Of a stretch of DNA of 64,000 bases, positions 1 to 10,121 are shown piece by piece. The notes beneath the pieces were generated by a model that was not told the DNA's origin, made no database searches, and worked only from the letters and a program-made list of their open reading frames with translations. Position 1 is the stretch's first letter; every line of letters starts with the position of its first letter. The translations under genes were made by a program, and so were the position numbers. Source of the DNA: Bromus sterilis (taxonomy: Eukaryota > Streptophyta > Magnoliopsida > Poales > Poaceae); assembly GCA_950022295.1 (NCBI GenBank), contig OX465598.1:115551001-115615000 (forward strand), read 5' to 3'.

Positions 1-504
1 CCTTCCAGGCGGTGCCCACCAAGGGAGAACACAATGTTGGTATTGTGAGAGATGGTCCTATTTGTGCTACCGTCGTCATATCTAGCATACTAGCATAAAC
101 AGGAAGTAAAACTGTAAATCATACAAACTATGATCCCCCTTCATTCAAAGCAAAGTCAAACGCCTTTCTACTTTAGCGTGTGCAAGTTTTACGTGGCTTC
201 TAGCACAACACCGTCTCCCATCCGTATCTATTACACCCCTGTCGGGGCCCTCCGTTGCAAACATCTTCGCATCGCTAATGCAGAGAGACAGACACCCCAG
301 CCACTTTATATGGTACAAGCCATATGTCAAGCGTGGAACCAGTCTCGCGTAAACGCGTAAGGCCGATCGGGGGCCGCTTCATCAAACATTGCCGCAACGC
401 TAAATGAGTACACATGGGAGGGTAACGAATGAAGATTCGATGCCCACATCCTAGATGTGGTCTACCCGTATAATACATCTACGCATAGCTAGCTCTGATA
501 CCAC
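1..504 (-). mobile_element. Copia-1 internal leader (5' untranslated part), partial
   Basis: This is the internal sequence of a Ty1/copia-type element on the minus strand, next to the LTR that starts at 505. The primer-binding site lies at its right edge, so this stretch is the leader downstream of the 5' LTR, and the element continues left of the window. No gag reading frame is recognisable in it; the short open frames here do not resemble copia gag. The LTR ends (TGTTGG...CCAACA) resemble the Angela/BARE/WIS group. Family assignment is by memory only. Confidence 0.65.
492..503 (-). other. Primer-binding site of copia-1 (tRNA-iMet type)
   Basis: Read on the minus strand the sequence is TGGTATCAGAGC, the usual plant copia PBS complementary to the 3' end of initiator tRNA-Met. 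One base separates it from the LTR terminus at 505. Its position fixes the orientation of the element: LTR to the right, internal region to the left. Confidence 0.9.
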
Positions 505-834
505 TGTTGGGATACGGGGCAGAAAACACAAATTTTTCATACCTACGGTACCCGAAACCAAGATATATGCTATGGCGATGTAACGGAGGGAATCGGTGTT
601 CATACCTTTGAAGACCGAAAGAGGGAAACGTTCTTGCAAACGTGGTTGGCTTAGACTCGGAACTACGACCTCCCTGTCGTGTAGTAGACCACCGGCGAGG
701 ATGACTCCCGGTTGACCTCCAGCGATGAAGTAGCACCACAGGTGTAGTGCCTCGAAGAGATTATACACGTACGGTACAATCGATGTTCCTCCCGGGCCCC
801 GAACCAGGCGAGCAGTGGAAGAAAGACGGATTCG
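505..834 (-). repeat. Copia-1 5' LTR, 3' part (interrupted by CACTA-1)
   Basis: The LTR terminus TGTTGGGATACG follows the PBS directly. About 330 bp align by eye with the corresponding end of the copia LTR at 58952 (shared CAGAAAACACAAATTTTTC, GGGAAACGTTC and CAAACGTGGTTG). The alignment stops exactly where the CACTA terminus begins at 835. The rest of this LTR is found at about 18561-19867. The two parts add up to about 1.6 kb, close to the 1752 bp of the second copia LTR. Confidence 0.8.
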
Positions 835-1128
835 CACTACTAGGGAAATAGCTATACATGGAAAGCTTATTAGTGGCGCATATAGAAGGCCATCCGCCAC
901 CATCTGTTAGGGGTGGCGCACTGGAAATAATGCGCCACCCATAAGACCTTATGGGTGGCGCATTATTTTCCAGTGCGCCACCCCTAAGAGTGGGCCAGCC
1001 TGGATGATCTTATACGTGGCGCATTTAGTAATATGCGCCACCCTTAATAACCTTATAGGTGGCGCATTCCCAATATGCGCCACCCCTAAGAGCTTAGGGG
1101 TGGCGCATTTCACCAATGCGCCACCACT
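835..1128 (+). repeat. CACTA-1 terminal and subterminal repeat array
   Basis: The CACTA terminus is followed by alternating GTGGCGCA and TGCGCCAC motifs, arranged as about six inverted pairs with short AT-rich centres. In En/Spm such subterminal repeats bind the element's TNPA protein; that role here is inferred. The first 250 bp or so are nearly the same as the left end of CACTA-2 at 22244, which shows that the two belong to one family. Confidence 0.9.
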
Positions 1129-1670
1129 GACTTGCTATATGCACCACTAAATGCCTATTGCTGCCCTTATCTACTCCACCCCACCTACCATCTCTCATTC
1201 ACTCCACACAATTCTCAAACTAGATCCACTCTTCTCACCCTAGATATATTCGATTTTCTACTCCTCTCCACCTCATTTCTTCCATTTATCCATCGATACT
1301 TGGCATTACATCTATTTTGTTTCATATTGAAGTAAGTGGACCTCCTCCCAAACACTCTTGTTCCATTTATGACCCATATACTTGCCTTTATTAGCTTGGG
1401 GTTTGTTGTATATGTGAAGCTTGGGTTTGATGTATATGTGAAGCTTGTGGTGGTTTGATGTATATGTGAAGCTTATGTTTGTTTGATGTATATGTGAATC
1501 TTGAGTGGCCAATGTTTTGCAGAAATGTCGATTCATTTCCGTTTCGGCAAATTTCTGGCGCACTCTCCGCATGCTCCCATGCATTATTAGGGAAGGTCAT
1601 GTCGAATTTTTCCGGCGAAGACTGTGATATATAATTGTGTTGCTCTCTCCGTGCACGCAGGTGATCGACC
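1129..1670 (+). promoter_or_regulatory. Leader of the TNP2 gene, with a tandem repeat and likely leader introns
   Basis: This is non-coding sequence between the left array and the transposase start. Positions 1401-1504 hold four copies of a 24-28 bp unit (core TTTGATGTATATGTGAAGCTT-like). Plausible splice acceptors (TTTTGCAG near 1519 and GCACGCAG near 1660) suggest one or more leader introns. A block at about 1530-1610 (TTCCGTTTCGG, GGCACTCTC-like, GGTCATG.CGAATTTTTCCG) recurs in the leader of the second gene at about 6890-6960, so the two genes share a leader module. Confidence 0.5.
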
Positions 1671-4600
1671 ATGGTCCGCGAGATGCTGAGCGATATCACC
1701 ATGGCTAGGTGGATGCAATGTGCGACAAACGACATGCTAAGGAATAATAGGTCGGATATAAGATGTCCGTGTCGGAGATGCAAACTGCAGTGCGTGACCG
1801 AGCCTGATTCTGGAATATTGCAAAGACACTTTAAGCGTAATGGTTTGATGGATGGCTACACACGGTGGATAAGTGATGAAGCTGGTGAGGAGGAGGACGT
1901 CAATGGTGGGGCGCCAGTAAATGAGGAAGGGCAACCAGACAACAACGGAGGGCGAGAAGACGAAGAGCATCCCGTATATGATCATGAAGAAGATGCCGAA
2001 GCGGATCATGTAGATCAAGATGCCGAACATGAAGATCAAGATGTCGGACATGATGAGGATTCAAGCTGGGTGCGGGACCCTCATGTTCAAGAGTTGCTTG
2101 TCAAAGAGGCGTTGAACGCAAGAGGTGCAGCTAGAGAGAAAGCCAAGATGGCGCAACTCGAGAAAGAAGCGATTACGAAGTTGTACGAAGGATGCAACGA
2201 CGGGGATACCCGCTTGAATGTAATACTTGGAGCTATGGAGATGAAGGAAAAACACAAATGGACCGACGAAAGCTTCGATGATAACATGGCATTCTAGCAC
2301 GATCGTCTTCCAAAGGGCAACACGTGCCCAACTAGTATCGCTGAGGCCAAGAAAGTCCTTTGCCCTCTCGATCTTTCGCACGTTAAATACCACGTCTGCA
2401 TAAATGATTGCATGATCTATCGGGGTGACGACGAAGATAAAACCACATGTTCGGTGTCCGGTGTTAGTCGATACAAGAGAGGGAAGAAAGTTCCTAGAAA
2501 AGTGGTATGGTACTTTCCGATCACTCCTGGTCAGCAGAGGTATTTCGTAGATCCCGAGGAAGCAAAGCTCATGACCTGGCACGCGGATAGAAATAAGCAA
2601 AAAGAGGATGACCCGAACCCGGATCCGGAAAATGAGGACATGCTGAGGCACCCTTCAGATGGTAGCCAATGGACTGCGTTGGACCTCAAATACCCAGATT
2701 TTGGGAAAGAACCAAGGAACCTCAGGATTGGTGTGAGCGCCGATGGAATCAATTCGTTTGGCGGCCAGAGCAGCACACACAGTACATGGCCCGTGTTTGT
2801 ATGCATATACAACCTTCCCCCCTGGAAGTGCATGAAGAAAAAGTACATAACAATGTGTATGCTAGTTCAAGGGCCGAAACAACCAGGTACGGACCTCAAT
2901 CTATATCTGCAGCTGTTGAAAGAGGAGCTAGAAATGTTATGGAAAGACGGAGTCAATACGTGGGACGCCGCGGCAAAACAATATTTCCCAATGAAAGCCG
3001 CGGTGATCACGACGGTGCACGACTATCTCGGATACGGATATTTCTCAGGGCAGGTGGTCCAAGGATTCTGTGCATGCGTTAGGTGCATGGATAATACAAC
3101 GTACCGCCAGCTACCAAAAGATCCTGGATCTTCAAAAACCGTGTTCCAGGGGTCTCGGAGGTGGCTTCCCAAGAAACACGCGTGGAGAAAACAGGGAAAT
3201 CTGTTCGATGGAAGCGAGGAGCTCCGAGCACCCCCAGCTCGAAGGAGCGGCAAAGAAATCGACAACTTGCTGAAAACTTGGAAAGAGTGCCCCGCGCCGG
3301 GAAAGAAAAGAAAGAAGAATTAGCCGTTGATGAGGGTATGGAAAGCGAGGTCTGTTTTCTGGGATTTGGAATACTGGAGTCTCCTCCGCAGTCCTCATAG
3401 CCTTGATCTCATGCATATCACAAAGAACGTGTGCGAGAGCTTGTTTGGCACGCTGCTCAACATGCCGGAGAAGACCAAGGACAGTCCAAAAGCAAGGAAT
3501 GACTTGAAATTTATGGGCATCAGGAGGGAACTTCACCGCCCTAGTGACGACGATGATGAGCCGGAGGAGGAAGAGGATACGGAAACGCAAAACTCTCGCA
3601 AACGAAAAAGGACGACCAAGAAGAAGACCGGTATTGATCACTGCCCCCCGGCATGCTTCACTCTGTGCGAGGAGGAGATCAAGCGGTTTATCCACTGCCT
3701 CATAGGAGTAAAATTTCCGAACGGCTACGCGGGGAAGATAAGCAGATACCTAGACGAGGCGAAGCGGCGTTTCAGAGGGATAAAATCTCACGACTGTGTC
3801 GTGCTGATGGCGCAGATTCTCCCGATTGCGATGCGAGGGATAATGGACGAGCACGTCCGTAAAACGTTGTTTAGCCTTTGCAACTTTTTTGACGTCATCT
3901 CTCGGAAGTCGATTTGCGCTATGCAACTCAAAAGGCTACAGGAGGAGATCATGCTCATACTATGCGAGCTTGAGATCTATTTCCTGCCCGCGTTCTTCGA
4001 CATTATGGTGCATCTGCTAATCCACGTCGTGGAGGATATCGTCCAACTCGGGCCTGCGTTTCTGCGCAGCAAGATGCCGTTTGAAAGGATGAATGGACAC
4101 ATCAAAAAATACGTTCGTAACAGGTCCCGTCCAGATGCAAGCATAGCGAAGGGCTTTGTAACGGAAGAGTGCATCTCTTTTTGCACGAATTATTTCAACA
4201 CCGAGAACCTTGTTGGTCTGGCCGTCAACAAGCACTTTGGCAGGACCGATGGGTGTGGTCACCACGAGGGAAGCCGTGCAATGCATGTCAACTTTGACGG
4301 TCGAGACATCGACTTTGAAAGAGCAAGCCTAGTCGCGCTACAACACATCCAGCTGGTCGATCCTTGGATAGTAAAGCACAAGGATTTAATCAGGAAGAAG
4401 TACAGTGACCAGGGCCTGCAGATAACTGACCGGGATCCACGGCTAATCAAAGAGCACAACTCTAGTTTCATGACTTGGTTCAGGGACGAGCTTCGTGCTA
4501 ATCCCCCGCGAAGGAACGCTTCCGAGGACGAAAAGATGATATTCACCTTGTCACAGGGTGCCGCACGCAACCTGATGACCTATCAAGCGTATGATATCAA

Positions 4601-5145
4601 CGGCTACACATTCTACACGGATGAAAAGGACAATAACTGCGATTACCAAAACTCAGGGGTAACGGGGATATTCTACACCGATGACGTCAAGGAAAGATAC
4701 TATGGAAGGATCGAGGACATATGGGAGCTCGACTACTGTGGAGAGAAGGTGTCGATGTTCCGTGTGAGATGGGCCAAGAGCGTCGTAAAAGAAGACCGGT
4801 ACTTCACCACCATGGTTATACCCGAAGCCAAATCCAAGTCTGCGGGTACTGGCTAGCCAAGTGTACCAATGCTTCTTCATTACCGACCCATCAAAGCCGA
4901 GCCGCGTTGTAGTGAGGAGAGGCAAAAGAAACATCATCGGAATGGATGGAGTCGCCAACGAGCAAGAATTTGACAAGTACGGCGACCCGAAGATGGAGGA
5001 TGACTACGCCGCTTAGGATACATACACCACAACCCTACCGAAGAAAGGTCTCCTCCCGTTCAAGAGGAAAAGTGAAGGCGTCCCGGGCCTAAATTATTCA
5101 ACCACGACAAAGAAGGGCAAGAAGAAGATCGTGAGGAAACGATAA
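1671..5145 (+). pseudogene. TNP2-type CACTA transposase, inactivated by stops and a frameshift
   Basis: This reads as one long frame of about 1,158 codons. In order it shows an N-terminal transposase-associated region with a CPCRRCK cluster (residues about 30-37), a long acidic stretch, the TNP2 core with a SADGINSFG motif (about residue 355), DLMHITKN (about residue 578), an ICAMQLKRL/FERMNGHIK region (about 750-810) and a C-terminal YYGRIEDIWELDY region (about 1010). The family cuts and inserts CACTA elements by binding their ends. It is broken by in-frame TAG codons at 2295-2297 and 3321-3323, a frameshift near 4850, and a further TAG at 5014-5016; the shifted frame ends at TAA 5143-5145. 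The first TAG replaces an expected Trp. The start ATG lies just after a probable splice acceptor. Unlikely to make functional protein. Confidence 0.92.
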
Positions 5146-5593
5146 CTAGATAGCTAGCTCCAAATTTAAGAAAAATATTTTGTAATTCATGATCACTTTG
5201 TGTATGCATGGATTTAATATGCACTTTGTAATTGATGATCACAATCTTATGTTTCCAAATGCCGCTACACCTTGTGTTTGTGGATCTTGGTTCGGCGACG
5301 ACACGGTGAAGGCATGGTACGTGGATCGATACGATCACATTCTTATGTTTGGATCATAGTTTGAAGTGTATGAACATCGACGATACACAATCGAAGCACC
5401 ATTCTCAAGGTCAGTTAGAGCAAGTACTCACTCCTTTTTTTTTAATCCGCTTATAAGATTGTGTCAAAGTCAATCTTAATAAAGTTTGACCACTTTATAG
5501 AAAAATGTACTCCATAACTATTATTTTTAAATGGTTTCACTTTAATTAAAAAAATAAATAATTGTTTAAACTTTAATTAAAAAATAAAAAAGG
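5146..5593 (+). other. TNP2 3' flank with a probable Stowaway-like MITE remnant
   Basis: This is AT-rich non-coding sequence after the transposase. Positions about 5425-5515 (CTCACTCC, then GTTTGACCACTTTATAGAAAAAT and TACTCC) resemble degraded Stowaway-class MITEs common in grasses. No clean TA-flanked terminal inverted repeats are visible, so this is a remnant at best. No gene was seen. Confidence 0.4.
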
Positions 5594-5765
5594 CTTAGGG
5601 GTGGCGCATATTGCTGAAATGCGCCACTAAGTGCTCTTAGGGGTGGCGCATTTTGCCAGAATGCGCCACCAACAGGTTCCTTATGCGTGGCGCATTTTGC
5701 CGAGATGCGCCACGCATAAGAAACCTGTTGGTGGCGCATTCTGGCAAAATGCGCCACCCCTAAGC
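5594..5765 (+). repeat. Internal GTGGCGCA/TGCGCCAC array between the two CACTA genes
   Basis: Three inverted pairs of the motif found at the element ends lie here, between the two genes and upstream of the second. The right half forms a long imperfect palindrome: CCAACAGGTTCCTTATGCGTGGCGCA is mirrored by TGCGCCACGCATAAGAAACCTGTTGG. Placement before the second gene suggests that the TNPA-like product could bind its own promoter (inference). A comparable internal array occurs in CACTA-2 at 22981-23062. Confidence 0.85.
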
Positions 5766-7071
5766 CTTAACCTCCATTGGATCCCTCCCCTTGCCCGTGC
5801 ACAACAACCATTCCCCCCACCACTACTCGAGCCCTCTAGCCGCCACCGTCGTCGGAGCTCCCCTGTCTCCTCGCTGTCGACCACCGGAGCCGCCCACGCC
5901 ATCGTAGGAGGCCCCCGTCTCCTCGTTGTCGACCACCGAAGCCGCCCCAACCGCGCCGCCTCTCCACAACGACCTAGGCGACACCCCTCCACCGCGCCGC
6001 CTCTACCTCGACGTCGGCCCCGCCCCTGTCGTTCGAGTTGTCGACGCAGGCCCCGACCCTGCCGTCCAGCGTCCCCTGCCAGGTACATCCATACCCCCCT
6101 CCTCTGCTCCCCCCTCCCTTCCATTGCCGCCCCAACCCCCACTCACCCCTCTGCTCAAATCCCTTTGTTCAAACCCTAGAGAACAGAGGGGATTTGAGAA
6201 TTTCTCTGTGTGCAATCCCTTTGGGGAATTTGATGCCTAGTGTGCTAGTGCAATTTAGGAGTTAGAGATGCTAAATTTCAATTTCTTTTAGTGCAAACCC
6301 TAGAGAACAGAGAGAGATAGAGAATTTTTTAGTGCAATTGGTTTGATCTTGATGATGCTATTTGGGAGTTAGTATGTGCTACTGATTTTCTCTCTCCACT
6401 AGCACTCTAAAAATTTGCAAAGAACTAAATATGGTTAATGATTAAGATATGCACTAAAAATTTGAAAGTCCTGTTATATGCCAGATATGCATCAAAGCTT
6501 GAAAGTTGGAATATGCTTTAGTAAAAATTAAAAAAGATAGAGGAGAAAAACCAGTAGGTAAGCATTTGTTCTTATGAACATAATGATGAAACTAGCAAGT
6601 GTAGAATCTGTTCTTCGATAGTTTTATATTTTGATGTGCCATTGTTACATGATCTCATCATGTTTATCTCATCGTGTTTGTCCACTGTTTTAGTCAAGAT
6701 CATTTTTTATCCATTTGTAAGTATACAGAATTTGCAATGCATTGTTTACCATATGAAATTTACCTATATATATGTTGCTTGAATATCTACTGTTTGAATA
6801 TCTATTTTTGTGCATTGTTGTGCCTACATGTAGGCATTTGTTTTGTGCAGGTACAAATCATTATCCCCTTTCTCCCGAAATATTGATTAACTTCCGTTTC
6901 GGTTGAGAATGGGGCACTCTCATGTTAAGAAAAAGAGCAAAGGTCATGCCGAATTTTTCCGTGAATTCGTGCATGACCTTTGCTATTTTTCTTAACATGA
7001 GAGTAGTTGCATTTATTTATTGTGCTAATTAATTAAGTAGTTGCATTTCTTAATATTGTACTAGTGCAAAC
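5766..7071 (+). promoter_or_regulatory. Promoter and leader of the second CACTA gene, with a 34-bp-arm hairpin
   Basis: A C-rich segment (5770-6180) resembles a 5' untranslated leader. AT-rich sequence follows that looks like a leader intron, ending at the acceptor TTTTGTGCAG near 6849. The next exon carries the TTCCGTTTCGG...GGTCATGCCGAATTTTTCCG module shared with the TNP2 leader. Positions 6916-6949 and 6971-7004 form an inverted repeat. The C-rich open frames in 5770-6240 look like composition artefacts. Confidence 0.5.
6916..7004 (+). repeat. Inverted repeat: 34-bp arms, one mismatch, 21-bp loop
   Basis: The left arm (6916-6949, ACTCTCATG...GGTCATGC) and the right arm (6971-7004, GCATGACC...CATGAGAGT) are reverse complements with a single mismatch. 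The loop is 6950-6970. Transcribed in the leader of the second gene, it would fold into a near-perfect hairpin. Only the left arm and loop match the related TNP2 leader, so the right arm looks like a local inverted duplication. Confidence 0.9.
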
Positions 7072-10000
7072 ATGTCGACCGGAGCCGACGCCGGTCCTTC
7101 TTCTCAGCCGGGAAAAAAAGGAAGAAATTTTGGGAATACTCCCCGGAGGAGGTCGAGGAGCAGAGAGAAGAGGAAGTACCTCCGGCCGAGGTGGAGTATG
7201 AGGAGGAGATAGAGTCGGAGTCCGACTCATGGATGATGACTTGGAGGAGGAGGCCGGTACGACAGACGGCGAGAGGAACATCGGCGAGGATGATGGGACC
7301 GGTGGCTCCAACACAGATGGTACCCAGACGAAGAAGAGGAATCAGAAACCGACCAAGGTCGGCGCCATCAGGCAAGAGTTTAATGTGTGACCGTCGTCGG
7401 GATTCCTAAACAGCTCGAACGTTTTTCGGAAGGGTACGACCGTCAAGTCGCGGCGATCCTCCGCAACACCGTGCCGATCACCACGATTAACCTCAGGAGT
7501 CGTGAGAATATTCATTATTGTCAACTTCTTATCAACAAGCTGCACGGACGATACAAGTTTCCGGAGCCGTACGATAACACCAAACTCAAAGGGAACAAAG
7601 TAAACACATGGGCCCTCAGGAAGATGAGCAAGGCCTTGTCCAGTTGGAAAACCCGGGTGAGGAGGGCAATTTTTGAAAAGAACAAAACCTGGGAGGAGCT
7701 CAAGGAGAAAGAGTCGTTGATCGACGAAGCTACCTACAACCTTTTCAAGGCTAGGTGTGAGTCCAAGCAAGCCAAGGCCGCGAGTGCAAAGGACAAGGCC
7801 ATGCGGTCGCAGGTCATAGGTAACCACCGTCTCGGAGCCGGTGGTTACAAAAGTTCCAAGACTAAATCGGACAAGGAGGATGCCGAGTACGCCACCGCGG
7901 GCATACCTAACCCCTTCCAGCAATCTAAAGATGATCCGCAGACCGAATTCTTTGTGAGGGCCCGGAGCTATAAGGACAAAGCAACCTCGAAAATAATTAT
8001 CGATCCTAAGATTCAGGAGTTTACGACTGCCGTGGTAAGTATTTACCACGCGACCTTGTCGATTGAATTCTCGAGTGAAGTTCACAATTTCTTAACGTTT
8101 CACATTCTTTTTTCAGCAAGCGGAAATGAAAATCGCCTCATCGCAGGAGTCGTCGGTTAAGCCGGCCGGCCCGTGGGACAACGCCTTTAACAGGGCATTG
8201 AACAAGGTCAAGAAGGTTGACGACGTGACGGCGAAGCCATCGTCAGTCGGCCGTGTGGTCGGCTTTGGTGCGGACCTAAATTGGTCCGAATATTATGGAA
8301 CACCGGCGGAGCAGTTCGGTTCGAGGGGGCGCAAGGCGAGAAGAACCGAAGAAGATGCCGCTTATGTTCGTTGACTGGACGAGAAGGTGAACATGCTTCC
8401 GCAGCTTGTCCAGGACGAAGTGGCGAAGACGATGAACGCTCTCCTTCCAGATATGATGCAGTCACTCGCGAATTGGCAAGCACGTGGTGGACAAGGGCCC
8501 ATACTAGTCCCCAGCATGGTCGGCAGCAACTCGGGCACCGCGGCGCCTACAGTCCCGACTCCCGCCGTAGTGGTGGCTCCCGCACTGACTCCCGGCGTAT
8601 TGGTGACTCCGGCCGCCAACACCGCGGCGGCGGCGCCGGACGTGATGGTAACTCCTCCAGCCACGATCGAGCAACCGGGGCATAACAATAATGCACCCGG
8701 CGGCAGCGCAAATAGGGTGACCGACGCCACGGGAGGCAGCGCGCCCTCCGTCTCTTGCATGCTCGCCGTCATCGGCGGGGTCTCTTCACTAGCCGACCTC
8801 GACGCCCTCAAGGTAACTATAAGCATCTGCAACTCAAACGAGGACTTCATCTCCTTGCCTTTTTTAGTGGAATCTCTCTAATGCCCTACATGCATATATC
8901 TCTTTCGCAGGAGGACACTCCATGCATTCTATTACAAGTCGTTGACGGCGAGTTGAAGGATGTTGCCAGTAAAATCATTCAACCACAAAATCGAATCATG
9001 CACAATATGCCGATGGCACCGGAGATGCATAGGGTTCAAATCTCTCTCGTGATTTCGGGCTACGAGAGAGTTGAACCTCCCATTCAACCCCCGGATACGA
9101 TGAGGACGAGCCGGCAGTCCTCAGTGACTGTTTCGGCCAAATATGCCTATGGCCGAAGAGCCAAATGCGTTTAATGACGGGGGAAAGGGGCACCACACCT
9201 AGGACAACACCGCTAGTCATCGTGTTGGCGCCACATGATCCCATCGGCGCACAACAAGAAGACGATGATCTTGATGATGATATCAACGCCGACCAGTTCA
9301 TCAATACTTTGTATGATGCTGATGACTTATTCATGCCTCCTGCTAAAGGAGCCTATCAGCATGACGAGGAAGCTCGCGGTCCAGCTGATCCTGCGGCGAA
9401 GCCTTCTTGCTCCACGCGTCTCTTCGCTGCTTCTCAGGACATGTCTCCAGCAGCTTGCGCCTTCACCGAGCCTCAAGCAGATGCCACAAGGAGATCTATT
9501 CTCAGCCCGTCCACACTCCATAAGGCGGCCACTAAGCAGATAAAGGCCGGTGACTGCTCAAAATCAGAAAAGAAGAAGGGACGGAAAAGAAAGAAGAGCA
9601 TCACTTCGAGTAGCCAACCTTCGATGCCGATCCGGGCTCAGGATGGGCCACCAAGACCCAAGGATCACTCGTTTGAAATCCATGTGGCTGGTAGGGCGAT
9701 GCTACCTAAGGACATGCTCGCCCTTGCAACTTCGGATATGCAGAGTGTGCATCATAGTATTATGGCATTAGAGAAGATTCTTCTTCGAGAAGAAAATCCC
9801 TCGTACCCGGTGTTCATGGCCAAGGTGCCACTCAACATGGGCTTCATCAACACTATCCCCGCGGATATGATAATCCTGCGGTTTTCGGAGATCTTCAATT
9901 TTTACCATCTCAAGCGGCTGGACCATAGCCTTATCCGTCTGTTCTCGCTCAGCCTTTCTATGAGTATCAGGAGAGATAAGACCCCGAGCGTCGCGATATT

Positions 10001-10121
10001 GGACCTCTTCTACATGCGTGAAAGCATCTTGATGGACGACGGGGACGCGGCTCTCGCGGCGGGGTACATCACATACTTCATGCTACAGAACACCGACAAG
10101 GATTCATTTCTTATGACCTAC
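7072..10121 (+). pseudogene. Second CACTA gene, 5' part: Ptta/En/Spm-like plus linker, frameshifted
   Basis: It probably starts at ATG 7072 (MSTGADAGPSS). An acidic region follows, then a basic block (about 7390-8034; WKTRVRRAIFEKNKTWEEL, KARCESKQAK) reminiscent of the plant Ptta/En/Spm transposase family. Introns with good GT-AG borders and matching phase are 8035-8116 and 8813-8910. The exon from 8911 continues as an acidic and lysine-rich linker to the segment SEIFNFYHLKRLDHSLIRL and ends at ATGACCTAC, where LARD-A interrupts it. Defects: frame changes near 7110, 7227, 7386 and 9096, and TGA at 8372-8374. The TGA fits a CGA (Arg) codon mutated at CpG. It resumes at 17984. The likely original role is a TNPA-like DNA-binding or accessory protein; the assignment is tentative. 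Confidence 0.75.
10117..10121. repeat. Target-site duplication CCTAC, left copy (LARD-A)
   Basis: CCTAC directly precedes the LTR terminus TGTAACAG at 10122. The same 5 bp follow the other LTR at 17979-17983. Removing LARD-A and one copy restores an open exon across the junction, which confirms the insertion. Confidence 0.97.

Noticed and set aside
835..1128. Regularly spaced short repeats resembling a CRISPR array
   Set aside because: The repeats are inverted pairs at CACTA ends in a plant genome, with spacers shared between copies; they are transposon subterminal repeats.
5681..6240. Arg/Pro/Ser-rich frames on both strands before the second CACTA gene
   Set aside because: C-rich leader composition; no motif and no consistent frame.
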